From Crossaster papposus (taxonomy: Eukaryota > Echinodermata > Asteroidea > Velatida > Solasteridae): a stretch of 64,000 bases of DNA. Of the stretch, positions 45,185-56,800 are shown piece by piece (position 1 is the first letter of the stretch; every line of letters starts with the position of its first letter). The translations under genes were made by a program, and so were the position numbers. The notes beneath the pieces are model-generated. The model searched no databases. It was not told the origin of the DNA and saw nothing but the letters and a program-made list of their open reading frames with translations. The stretch covers positions 186,001-250,000 of the forward strand of contig JBAIAA010000902.1 in NCBI GenBank assembly GCA_037893245.1. The letters are read 5' to 3'.

Positions 45185-45357
45185 CCATGATAGTAAAACT
45201 TCGAACAGGTCATTTAAATGATATTTACTATAAAATACAACCCCCCAAATCCACCCATTCATGATAATTCAAGCAATTACAAATGGTGTACCCAACCTTT
45301 AAATAAAACGTGTACTTAATTTTCTCTGCATTACATATTTAAATCATTTTCTGTTAC

Positions 45358-45556
45358 CTCAAATGCCAGTCAAAAACAATGCAAAGAAGCACTTGACTGC
45401 ATACAAATTGGCAAGTAACAATTCACCTCCCGTCTTAGACGCATCTTTATTGAGCTGCCCAAAATATAAACCTGTAGAGAAGACAAAAGAAATTACAGTT
45501 TTAGAGGTGGGAGAAAAATCCCAGAAGAATATTCTGGGGAAAATCGACAAAATCAG
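45358..45556. other. Exon-like signals on both strands, second copy
   Basis: Same plus-strand open segment with donor CAG|GTAGGG and same minus-strand acceptor and donor as at 12263-12461, with no change noticed. Strand of use remains undecided. Confidence 0.22.
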
Positions 45557-45972
45557 GTAGGGACTGAAAAACCTGCTTGCTGTGTGCCGGTGGCTGACAG
45601 ATATTGCCGGTCTTGCTTGTGACATGTTTACCGTCATCCATTTTGAATCCCGAAAAAAATGTGCAAGGTACTTGTACACCCACCCTCCGATGCGAATTGA
45701 AACCTTGATTAATGGAGTTAAAACTTGAAATAAGTCCAACATCCGCCACTAATACGTTTCGGAAAACTTTCGACGACTCTTAAAAAATACATATAAGTCA
45801 TCGTATTGTACTAAAAATACACCTATTACAAGTTGTACTTTTGTGTTTTGTGAAATGATTCATAGGACACGACACAGCTGCAACCTGAGATGCATTGAAG
45901 TTACGACGAGTTTCATGAAAATAGATTAAGGCAACAAATGTAAAGTATTTTTTTACCCTAACGCCCTAGGCA

Positions 45973-45978
45973 TTTATT
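45973..45978 (-). promoter_or_regulatory. Polyadenylation signal, spacer gene copy 3
   Basis: Minus-strand AATAAA beyond the stop codon, moved by two bases relative to copies 1 and 2 because of an AA insertion near 46066. Confidence 0.4.
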
Positions 45979-46076
45979 TGGGGTACAGTACACAATACTA
46001 CCCAGTTCTTATAGGCTAGTGTAATAAGAGTACTGCATACAAGTAGTATTTTGTAGTATTGGGTAAGGTGATAGGG

Positions 46077-46696
46077 TTAATGTTTCATGGTCTTTAAAAC
46101 CTCACATACTGGGGAACAATATTGGAAAATGTTCATGTCAAATATGTCATCTACAAGCTGTTTTGAATACACAGCAGGAATACACAGGGAGGAGGTCCAC
46201 TTCTAAAGAATGCACAATCTTGTTTCTGAAGCATTATATAATTTGCTGCTTTCTTACCTTTGTATGTCAATTAGAATGTGTTGCAGCCAATTTTTGCTTA
46301 GCCTTTGTAACACTTAAAAGGTCAGGCAGTTTGTGTACATGGAGGATCTGTGAACAAAAAGGAGAAATAAATACAAGAGAGGGTATTCAGTATTAGAAAG
46401 TATGTAACAAGTTGTAAAAAGAACCAAAAAGGTGCATGTTGTAAATGCACATAAGGAACCTTGAGTAATTTAGATTTAACTTCAAAAAGCAGGCCAGGCA
46501 TATTATGTACATCAACATAGGAGGACCATTATGATTACAAGCCTAAGCTTGTTAGCCTTGGCCGGCAGTCTACCTGAAATTGGTGAAATTTGAAGATTGG
46601 TGAAAAAGGCGTGGAAGCTTTAAGAAATGCGTCGAAGAATGCAGCAGATTGTTTTAAATGAAAAGAATTTAAAGAATCCACAGAAGAATTCGAACT
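46077..46696 (-). pseudogene. Last three exons of the unknown spacer gene, copy 3, nonsense
   Basis: Exons 46696-46574, 46347-46258 and 46157-46077 keep all splice signals of copies 1 and 2. A single base change turns the TGT codon (cysteine; 13173-13171 in copy 1) into TGA at 46269-46267, four codons before the end of the middle exon. The last exon would be lost from the product, and the stop lies so close to the last junction that mRNA decay may not be triggered. The two other copies are open at this position, so copy 3 looks like the inactivated one. Confidence 0.45.
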
Positions 46697-46926
46697 TTTA
46701 GCGTTAGCTTTAGAGTTAGCGTTAGAGTTAGCGTTAGAGTTAGCGTTAGAGTTAGCGTTAGAGTTAGCGTTAGAGTTAGCGTTAGAGTTAGAGTTAGAGT
46801 TAGAGTTAGAGTTAGCGTTAGAGTTAGAGTTAGAGTTAGCGTTAGCGTTAGCATTAGCGTTAGCGTTAGCATTAGCGTTAGCGTTAGCGTTAGCGTTAGA
46901 GTTAGCGTTAGAGTTAGCGTTAGAGT
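46697..46926 (+). repeat. TTAGAG/TTAGCG alternating array after spacer copy 3
   Basis: Same two hexamers in alternation as after copies 1 and 2, shorter and in a different local order, with TTAGCA and TTAGCT variants. The border with the spacer differs by a few bases from the other copies. Confidence 0.92.
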
Positions 46927-47876
46927 CTGTCCTTCCGTCTGTCCTTCCGTCCATCCTTCCTTCCTTCGTTCCGTCCTTCCGTCCATCCTTCCGTCCATCC
47001 TTCCTTCCTTCGTTCCGTCCTTCCGTCCTTCCTTCCGTCCTTCCGTCCGTCCTTCCGTCCTTCCGTCCTTCCGTCCTTCCTTCCGTCCTTCCTTCCTTCC
47101 GTCCATCCTGTCCATCCAGTCCATCCAGTCCTTCCGTTCCTTCCGTTCCTTCCGTCCTTCCGTTCCTTCCGTTCCTTCCGTCCTTACGTCTGTCCTTCCT
47201 TCCTTCCTTCCTTCCGTCCGTCCTTCCGTCCTTCCTTCCTTCCGTCCTTCCTTCCGTCCTTCCGTCCTTCCGTCCTTCCGTCCTTCCTTCCGTCCTCCAG
47301 TCCATCCAGTCCATCCAGTCCATCCAGTCCATCCAGTCCATCCAGTCCTTCCGTTCCTTCCGTTCCTTCCGTTCCTTCCGTCCTTCCGTCCTTCCTTCCG
47401 TCCGTCCTTCCATCTTCCGTCCTTCCATCTTCCGTCCTTCCGTCTTCCGTCTTCCGTCTTCCGTCCTTCCGTCCTTCCGTCCTTCCGTCCTTCCGTCCTT
47501 CCGTCCTTCCGTCCTTCCTTCCGTCCTCCAGTCCATCCAGTCCATCCAGTCCATCCAGTCCATCCAGTCCATCCAGTCCTTCCGTTCCTTCCGTTCCTTC
47601 CGTCCTTCCTTCCGTCCGTCCTTCCATCTTCCGTCCTTCCATCTTCCGTCCTTCCGTCTTCCGTCTTCCGTCTTCCGTCTTCCGTCCTTCCGTCCTTCCG
47701 TCCTTCCGTCCTTCCGTCCTTCCGTCCTTCCGTCCTTCCGTCCTTCCGTCCTTCCGTCCTTCCGTCCTTCCGTCCTTCCGTCCTTCCGTCCTTCCGTCCT
47801 TCCGTCCTTCCGTCCTTCCGTCCTTCCGTCCTTCCGTCCTTCCGTCCTTCCGTCCTTCCGTCCGTCCGTCCTTCCG
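46927..47876 (+). repeat. Mixed pyrimidine arrays with two tandem modules, copy 3
   Basis: Irregular CCTT/CCGT/CCAT runs first, then a module of CAGTCCATC 9-mers, CCGTTCCTT 9-mers and CCGTCTTC runs that occurs twice about 231 bases apart (starting near 47291 and 47522). It ends with a pure 8-bp CCGTCCTT block of about 22 units at 47686-47862. It is the counterpart of the much longer mixed and 8-bp region after copies 1 and 2. Confidence 0.9.
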
Positions 47877-50800
47877 TCCATCCTTCCAGTCCGTCCTTCC
47901 GTCCATCCTTCCAGTCCGTCCTTCCGTCCATCCTTCCAGTCCGTCCTTCCGTCCATCCTTCCAGCCCGTCCTTCCGTCCATCCTTCCAGTCCGTCCTTCC
48001 GTCCATCCTTCCAGTTCGTCCGTCCTTCCGTCCATCCTTCCAGTCCGTCCGTCCTTCCGTCCATCCTTCCAGTCCGTCCGTCCTTCCGTCCATCCTTCCA
48101 GTCCGTCCTTCCGTCCATCCTTCCAGTCCGTCCTTCCAGTCCGTCCTTCCAGTCCGTCCTTCCGTCCGTCCTTCCAGTCCGTCCTTCCAGTCCGTCCTTC
48201 CGTCCATCCTTCCAGTCCGTCCTTCCGTCCATCCTTCCAGTCCGTCCTTCCGTCCATCCTTCCAGTCCGTCCTTCCGTCCATCCTTCCAGTCCGTCCTTC
48301 CGTCCATCCTTCCAGTCCGTCCTTCCGTCCATCCTTCCAGTCCGTCCTTCCGTCCATCCTTCCAGTCCGTCCTTCCGTCCATCCTTCCAGTCCGTCCTTC
48401 CGTCCATCCTTCCAGTCCGTCCTTCCGTCCATCCTTTCAGTCCGTCCTTCCGTCCATCCTTTCAGTCCGTCCTTCCGTCCATCCTTCCAGTCCGTCCTTC
48501 CGTCCATCCTTCCAGTCCGTCCTTCCGTCCATCCTTCCAGTCCGTTCTTCCGTCCATCCTTCCAGTCCGTCCTTCCGTCCATCCTTCCAGTCCGTCCTTC
48601 CGTCCATCCTTCCAGTCCGTCCTTCCGTCCATCCTTCCAGTCCGTCCTTCCGTCCATCCTTCCAGTCCGTCCTTCCGTCCATCCTTCCAGTCCGTCCTTC
48701 CGTCCATCCTTCCAGTCCGTCCTTCCGTCCATCCTTCCCGTCCGTCCTTCCGTCCATCCTTCCAGTCCGTCCTTCCGTCCATCCTTCCAGTCCGTCCTTC
48801 CGTCCATCCTTCCAGTCCGTCCATCCTTCCAGTCCGTCCTTCCGTCCATCCTTCCAGTCCGTTCTTCCGTCCGTCCATCCTTCCAGTCCGTCCTTCCGTC
48901 CATCCTTCCAGTCCGTCCTTCCGTCCATCCTTCCAGTCCGTCCTTCCGTCCATCCTTCCAGTCCGTCCTTCCGTCCATCCTTCCAGTCCGTCCTTCCGTC
49001 CATCCTTCCAGTCCGTCCTTCCTTCCAGTCCGTCCTTCCGTCCATCCTTCCAGTCCGTCCTTCCGTCCATCCTTCCAGTCCGTCCTTCCGTCCGTCCTTC
49101 CAGTCCGTCCTTCCAGTCCGTCCTTCCGTCCATCCTTCCAGTCCGTCCTTCCGTCCATCCTTCCAGTCCGTCCTTCCGTCCATCCTTTCAGTCCGTCCTT
49201 CCGTCCATCCTTCCAGTCCGTCCTTCCGTCCATCCTTCCAGTCCGTCCTTCCGTCCATCCTTCCAGTCCGTCCTTCCGTCCATCCTTCCAGTCCGTCCTT
49301 CCGTCCATCCTTCCAGTCCGTCCTTCCGTCCATCCTTCCAGTCCGTCCTTCCGTCCATCCTTCCAGTCCGTCCTTCCGTCCATCCTTCCAGTCCGTCCGT
49401 CCTTCCGTCCATCCTTCCAGTCCGTCCGTCCTTCCGTCCATCCTTCCAGTCCGTCCGTCCTTCCGTCCATCCTTCCAGTCCGTCCTTCCGTCCATCCTTC
49501 CAGTCCGTCCTTCCGTCCATCCTTCCCGTCCGTCCTTCCGTCCATCCTTCCAGTCCGTCCGTCCTTCCGTCCATCCTTCCAGTCCGTCCTTCCGTCCATC
49601 CTTCCAGTCCGTCCTTCCGTCCATCCTTCCAGTCCGTCCTTCCGTCCATCCTTCCAGTCCGTCCTTCCGTCCATCCTTCCAGTCCGTCCGTCCTTCCGTC
49701 CATCCTTCCAGTCCGTCCTTCCGTCCATCCTTCCAGTCCGTCCTTCCGTCCATCCTTCCAGTCCGTCCTTCCAGTCCGTCCTTCCGTCCGTCCTTCCAGT
49801 CCGTCCTTCCAATCCGTCCTTCCAGTCCGTCCTTCCAGTCCGTCCTTCCAGTCCGTCCTTCCGTCCATCCTTCCAGTCCGTCCTTCCGTCCATCCTTCCA
49901 GTCCGTCCTTCCGTCCATCCTTCCAGTCCGTCCTTCCGTCCATCCTTCCAGTCCGTCCTTCCGTCCATCCTTCCAGTCCGTCCTTCCGTCCATCCTTCCA
50001 GTCCGTCCTTCCGTCCATCCTTCCAGTCCATCCTTCCAGTCCGTCCTTCCGTCCATCCTTCCGTCCATCCTTCCAGTCCGTCCTTCCGTCCATCCTTCCA
50101 GTCCGTCCTTCCGTCCATCCTTCCAGTCCGTCCTTCCGTCCATCCTTCCAGTCCGTCCTTCCGTCTATCCTTCCAGTCCGTCCTTCCGTCCATGCTTCCA
50201 GTCCGTCCTTCCGTCCATCCTTCCAGTCCGTCCATCCTTCCAGTCCGTTCTTCCGTCCATCCTTCCAGTCCGTCCTTCCGTCCATCCTTCCAGTCCGTCC
50301 TTCCGTCCATCCTTCCAGTCCGTCCTTCCGTCCATCCTTCCAGTCCGTCCTTCCGTCCATCCTTCCAGTCCATCCTTCCAGTCCGTCCTTCCTTCCAGTC
50401 CGTCCTTCCGTCCATCCTTCCAGTCCGTCCTTCCGTCCATCCTTCCAGTCCGTCCTTCCGTCCATCCTTCCAGTCCGTCCTTCCGTCCATCCTTCCAGTC
50501 CGTCCTTCCTTCCAGTCCGTCCTTCCGTCCATCCTTCCAGTCCGTCCTTCCGTCCATCCTTCCAGTCCGTCCTTCCGTCCGTCCTTCCAGTCCGTCCTTC
50601 CAGTCCGTCCTTCCGTCCATCCTTCCAGTCCGTCCTTCCGTCCATCCTTTCAGTCCGTCCTTCCGTCCATCCTTTCAGTCCGTCCTTCCGTCCATCCTTC
50701 CAGTCCGTCCTTCCGTCCATCCTTCCAGTCCGTCCTTCCGTCCATCCTTCCAGTCCGTCCTTCCGTCCATCCTTCCAGTCCGTCCTTCCGTCCATCCTTC

Positions 50801-53800
50801 CAGTCCGTCCTTCCGTCCATCCTTCCAGTCCGTCCTTCCGTCCATCCTTCCAGTCCGTCCGTCCTTCCGTCCATCCTTCCAGTCCGTCCGTCCTTCCGTC
50901 CATCCTTCCAGTCCGTCCGTCCTTCCGTCCATCCTTCCGTCCATCCTTCCAGTCCGTCCTTCCGTCCATCCTTCCAGTCCGTCCTTCCGTCCATCCTTCC
51001 AGTCCGTCCTTCCGTCCATCCTTCCAGTCCGTCCTTCCGTCCATCCTTCCAGTCCGTCCTTCCGTCCATGCTTCCAGTCCGTCCTTCCGTCCATCCTTCC
51101 AGTCCGTCCATCCTTCCAGTCCGTCCTTCCGTCCATCCTTCCAGTCCGTCCTTCCGTCCATCCTTCCAGTCCGTCCTTCCGTCCATCCTTCCAGTCCGTC
51201 CTTCCGTCCATCCTTCCAGTCCGTCCTTCCTTCCAGTCCGTCCTTCCGTCCATCCTTCCAGTCCGTCCTTCCGTCCATCCTTCCAGTCCGTCCTTCCGTC
51301 CATCCTTCCAGTCCGTCCTTCCAGTCCGTCCTTCCAGTCCGTCCTTCCGTCCATCCTTCCAGTCCGTCCTTTCAGTCCGTCCTTCCGTCCATCCTTCCGT
51401 CCATCCTTCCGTCCATCCTTCCAGTCCGTCCTTCCGTCCATCCTTCCAGTCCGTCCTTCCGTCCATCCTTCCAGTCCGTCCTTCCGTCCATCCTTCCAGT
51501 CCGTCCTTCCGTCCATCCTTCCAGTCCGTCCTTCCGTCCATGCTTCCAGTCCGTCCTTCCGTCCATCCTTCCAGTCCGTCCATCCTTCCAGTCCGTCCTT
51601 CCGTCCATCCTTCCAGTCCGTCCTTCCGTCCATCCTTCCAGTCCGTCCTTCCGTCCATCCTTCCAGTCCGTCCTTCCGTCCATCCTTCCAGTCCATCCTT
51701 CCAGTCCATCCTTCCAGTCCGTCCTTCCTTCCAGTCCGTCCTTCCGTCCATCCTTCCAGTCCGTCCTTCCGTCCATCCTTCCAGTCCGTCCTTCCGTCCA
51801 TCCTTCCAGTCCGTCCTTCCGTCCATCCTTCCAGTCCGTCCTTCCTTCCAGTCCGTCCTTCCTTCCAGTCCGTCCTTCCGTCCATCCTTCCAGTCCGTCC
51901 TTCCGTCCATCCTTCCAGTCCGTCCTTCCGTCCATCCTTCCAGTCCGTCCTTCCAGTCCGTCCTTCCGTCCATCCTTCCAGTCCGTCCTTCCGTCCATCC
52001 TTTCAGTCCGTCCTTCCGTCCATCCTTTCAGTCCGTCCTTCCGTCCATCCTTCCAGTCCGTCCTTCCGTCCATCCTTCCAGTCCGTCCTTCCGTCCATCC
52101 TTCCAGTCCGTCCTTCCGTCCATCCTTCCAGTCCGTCCTTCCGTCCATCCTTCCAGTCCGTCCTTCCGTCCATCCTTCCAGTCCGTCCTTCCGTCCATCC
52201 TTCCAGTCCGTCCTTCCGTCCATCCTTCCAGTCCGTCCGTCCTTCCGTCCATCCTTCCAGTCCGTCCGTCCTTCCGTCCATCCTTCCAGTCCGTCCGTCC
52301 TTCCGTCCATCCTTCCAGTCCGTCCTTCCGTCCATCCTTCCAGTCCGTCCTTCCGTCCATCCTTCCAGTCCGTCCTTCCGTCCATCCTTCCAGTCCGTCC
52401 TTCCGTCCATCCTTCCAGTCCGTCCTTCCGTCCATCCTTCCAGTCCGTCCTTCCGTCCATCCTTCCAGTCCGTCCTTCCGTCCATCCTTCCAGTTCGTCC
52501 GTCCTTCCGTCCATCCTTCCAGTCCGTCCTTCCGTCCATCCTTCCAGTCCGTCCTTCCGTCCATCCTTCCAGTCCGTCCTTCCGTCCATCCTTCCAGTCC
52601 GTCCTTCCGTCCATCCTTCCAGTCCGTCCTTCCGTCCATCCTTCCAGTCCGTCCGTCCTTCCGTCCATCCTTCCAGTCCGTCCGTCCTTCCGTCCATCCT
52701 TCCAGTCCGTCCATCCTTCCAGTCCGTCCTTCCAGTCCGTCCTTCCGTCCATCCTTCCAGTCCGTCCTTCCGTCCATCCTTCCAGTCCGTCCTTCCGTCC
52801 ATCCTTCCAGTCCGTCCTTCCGTCCATCCTTCCAGTCCGTCCTTCCGTCCATCCTTCCAGTCCGTCCTTCCGTCCATCCTTCCAGTCCGTCCGTCCTTCC
52901 GTCCATCCTTCCAGTCCGTCCGTCCTTCCGTCCATCCTTCCAGTCCGTCCGTCCTTCCGTCCATCCTTCCAGTCCGTCCTTCCGTCCATCCTTCCAGTCC
53001 GTCCTTCCAGTCCGTCCTTCCAGTCCGTCCTTCCGTCCGTCCTTCCAGTCCGTCCTTCCAGTCCGTCCTTCCGTCCGTCCTTCAAGTCCGTCCTTCCGTC
53101 CATCCTTCCAGTCCGTCCTTCCGTCCATCCTTCCAGTCCGTCCTTCCGTCCATCCTTCCAGTCCGTCCTTCCGTCCATCCTTCCAGTCCGTCCTTCCGTC
53201 CATCCTTCCAGTCCGTCCTTCCGTCCATCCTTCCAGTCCGTCCTTCCGTCCATCCTTCCAGTCCGTCCTTCCGTCCATCCTTCCAGTCCGTCCTTCCGTC
53301 CATCCTTCCAGTCCGTCCTTCCGTCCATCCTTCCAGTCCGTCCTTCCGTCCATCCTTCCAGTCCGTCCTTCCGTCCATCCTTCCTGTCCGTCCTTCCGTC
53401 CATCCTTCCAGTCCGTCCTTCCGTCCATCCTTCCAGTCCGTCCTTCCGTCCATCCTTCCAGTCCGTCCTTCCGTCCATCCTTCCAGTCCGTCCTTCCGTC
53501 CATCCTTCCAGTCCGTCCTTCCGTCCATCCTTCCAGTCCGTCCTTCCGTCCATCCTTCCCGTCCGTCCTTCCGTCCATCCTTCCGTCCATCCTTCCCGTC
53601 CGTCCTTCCGTCCATCCTTCCAGTCCGTCCTTCCGTCCATCCTTCCAGTCCGTCCTTCCGTCCATCCTTCCAGTCCGTCCATCCTTCCAGTCCGTCCATC
53701 CTTCCAGTCCGTCCTTCCGTCCATCCTTCCAGTCCGCCCCTCCGTCCATCCTTCCAGTCCGTCCTTCCGTCCATCCTTCCAGTCCGTCCTTCCGTCCATC

Positions 53801-56800
53801 CTTCCAGTCCGTCCTTCCGTCCATCCTTCCAGTCCGTCCGTCCTTCCGTCCATCCTTCCAGTCCGTCCGTCCTTCCGTCCATCCTTCCAGTCCGTCCGTC
53901 CTTCCGTCCATCCTTCCGTCCATCCTTCCAGTCCGTCCTTCCGTCCATCCTTCCAGTCCGTCCTTCCGTCCATCCTTCCAGTCCGTCCTTCCGTCCATCC
54001 TTCCAGTCCGTCCTTCCGTCCATCCTTCCAGTCCGTCCTTCCGTCCATGCTTCCAGTCCGTCCTTCCGTCCATCCTTCCAGTCCGTCCATCCTTCCAGTC
54101 CGTCCATCCTTCCAGTCCGTCCTTCCGTCCATCCTTCCAGTCCGTCCTTCCGTCCATCCTTCCAGTCCGTCCTTCCGTCCATCCTTCCAGTCCGTCCTTC
54201 CGTCCATCCTTCCAGTCCGTCCTTCCTTCCAGTCCGTCCTTCCGTCCATCCTTCCAGTCCGTCCTTCCGTCCATCCTTCCAGTCCGTCCATCCTTCCAGT
54301 CCGTCCTTCCAGTCCGTCCTTCCGTCCATCCTTCCAGTCCGTCCTTCCGTCCATCCTTCCAGTCCGTCCTTCCGTCCATCCTTCCAGTCCGTCCTTCCAG
54401 TCCGTCCTTCCGTCCATCCTTCCGTCCATCCTTTCAGTCCGTCCTTCCGTCCATCCTTCCAGTCCGTCCTTCCGTCCATCCTTCCAGTCCGTCCTTCCGT
54501 CCATCCTTCCAGTCCGTCCTTCCGTCCATCCTTCCAGTCCGTCCTTCCGTCCATCCTTCCAGTCCGTCCTTCCGTCCATCCTTCCAGTCCGTCCTTCCGT
54601 CCATCCTTCCAGTCCGTCCTTCCGTCCATGCTTCCAGTCCGTCCTTCCGTCCATCCTTCCAGTCCGTCCATCCTTCCAGTCCGTCCTTCCGTCCATCCTT
54701 CCAGTCCGTCCTTCCGTCCATCCTTCCAGTCCGTCCTTCCGTCCATCCTTCCAGTCCGTCCTTCCGTCCATCCTTTCAGTCCGTCCTTCCGTCCATCCTT
54801 CCAGTCCATCCTTCCAGTCCGTCCTTCCTTCCAGTCCGTCCTTCCGTCCATCCTTCCAGTCCGTCCTTCCGTCCATCCTTCCAGTCCGTCCTTCCGTCCA
54901 TCCTTCCAGTCCGTCCTTCCGTCCATCCTTCCAGTCCGTCCTTCCTTCCAGTCCGTCCTTCCGTCCATCCTTCCAGTCCGTCCTTCCGTCCATCCTTCCA
55001 GTCCGTCCTTCCGTCCGTCCTTCCAGTCCGTCCTTCCAGTCCGTCCTTCCGTCCATCCTTCCAGTCCGTCCTTCCGTCCATCCTTTCAGTCCGTCCTTCC
55101 GTCCATCCTTCCAGTCCGTCCTTCCGTCCATCCTTCCAGTCCGTCCTTCCGTCCATCCTTCCAGTCCGTCCTTCCGTCCATCCTTCCAGTCCGTCCTTCC
55201 GTCCATCCTTCCAGTCCGTCCTTCCGTCCATCCTTCCAGTCCGTCCTTCCGTCCATCCTTCCAGTCCGTCCGTCCTTCCGTCCATCCTTCCAGTCCGTCC
55301 GTCCTTCCGTCCATCCTTCCAGTCCGTCCGTCCTTCCGTCCATCCTTCCGTCCATCCTTCCAGTCCGTCCTTCCGTCCATCCTTCCAGTCCGTCCTTCCG
55401 TCCATCCTTCCAGTCCGTCCTTCCGTCCATCCTTCCAGTCCGTCCTTCCGTCCATCCTTCCAGTCCGTCCTTCCGTCCATGCTTCCAGTCCGTCCTTCCG
55501 TCCATCCTTCCAGTCCGTCCTTCCAGTCCGTCCTTCCGTCCATCCTTCCGTCCATCCTTTCAGTCCGTCCTTCCGTCCATCCTTCCAGTCCGTCCTTCCG
55601 TCCATCCTTCCAGTCCGTCCTTCCGTCCATCCTTCCAGTCCGTCCTTCCGTCCATCCTTCCAGTCCGTCCTTCCGTCCATCCTTCCAGTCCGTCCTTCCG
55701 TCCATCCTTCCAGTCCGTCCTTCCGTCCATCCTTCCAGTCCGTCCTTCCGTCCATGCTTCCAGTCCGTCCTTCCGTCCATCCTTCCAGTCCGTCCATCCT
55801 TCCAGTCCGTCCTTCCGTCCATCCTTCCAGTCCGTCCTTCCGTCCATCCTTCCAGTCCGTCCTTCCGTCCATCCTTCCAGTCCGTCCTTCCGTCCATCCT
55901 TCCAGTCCGTCCTTCCGTCCATCCTTCCAGTCCATCCTTCCAGTCCGTCCTTCCTTCCAGTCCGTCCTTCCGTCCATCCTTCCAGTCCGTCCTTCCGTCC
56001 ATCCTTCCAGTCCGTCCTTCCGTCCATCCTTCCAGTCCGTCCTTCCGTCCATCCTTCCAGTCCGTCCTTCCTTCCAGTCCGTCCTTCCGTCCATCCTTCC
56101 AGTCCGTCCTTCCGTCCATCCTTCCAGTCCGTCCTTCCGTCCGTCCTTCCAGTCCGTCCTTCCAGTCCGTCCTTCCGTCCATCCTTCCAGTCCGTCCTTC
56201 CGTCCATCCTTTCAGTCCGTCCTTCCGTCCATCCTTCCAGTCCGTCCTTCCGTCCATCCTTCCAGTCCGTCCTTCCGTCCATCCTTCCAGTCCGTCCTTC
56301 CGTCCATCCTTCCAGTCCGTCCTTCCGTCCATCCTTCCAGTCCGTCCTTCCGTCCATCCTTCCAGTCCGTCCTTCCGTCCATCCTTCCAGTCCGTCCGTC
56401 CTTCCGTCCATCCTTCCAGTCCGTCCGTCCTTCCGTCCATCCTTCCAGTCCGTCCGTCCTTCCGTCCATCCTTCCGTCCATCCTTCCAGTCCGTCCTTCC
56501 GTCCATCCTTCCAGTCCGTCCTTCCGTCCATCCTTCCAGTCCGTCCTTCCGTCCATCCTTCCAGTCCGTCCTTCCGTCCATCCTTCCAGTCCGTCCTTCC
56601 GTCCATGCTTCCAGTCCGTCCTTCCGTCCATCCTTCCAGTCCGTCCTTCCAGTCCGTCCTTCCGTCCATCCTTCCGTCCATCCTTTCAGTCCGTCCTTCC
56701 GTCCATCCTTCCAGTCCGTCCTTCCGTCCATCCTTCCAGTCCGTCCTTCCGTCCATCCTTCCAGTCCGTCCTTCCGTCCATCCTTCCAGTCCGTCCTTCC

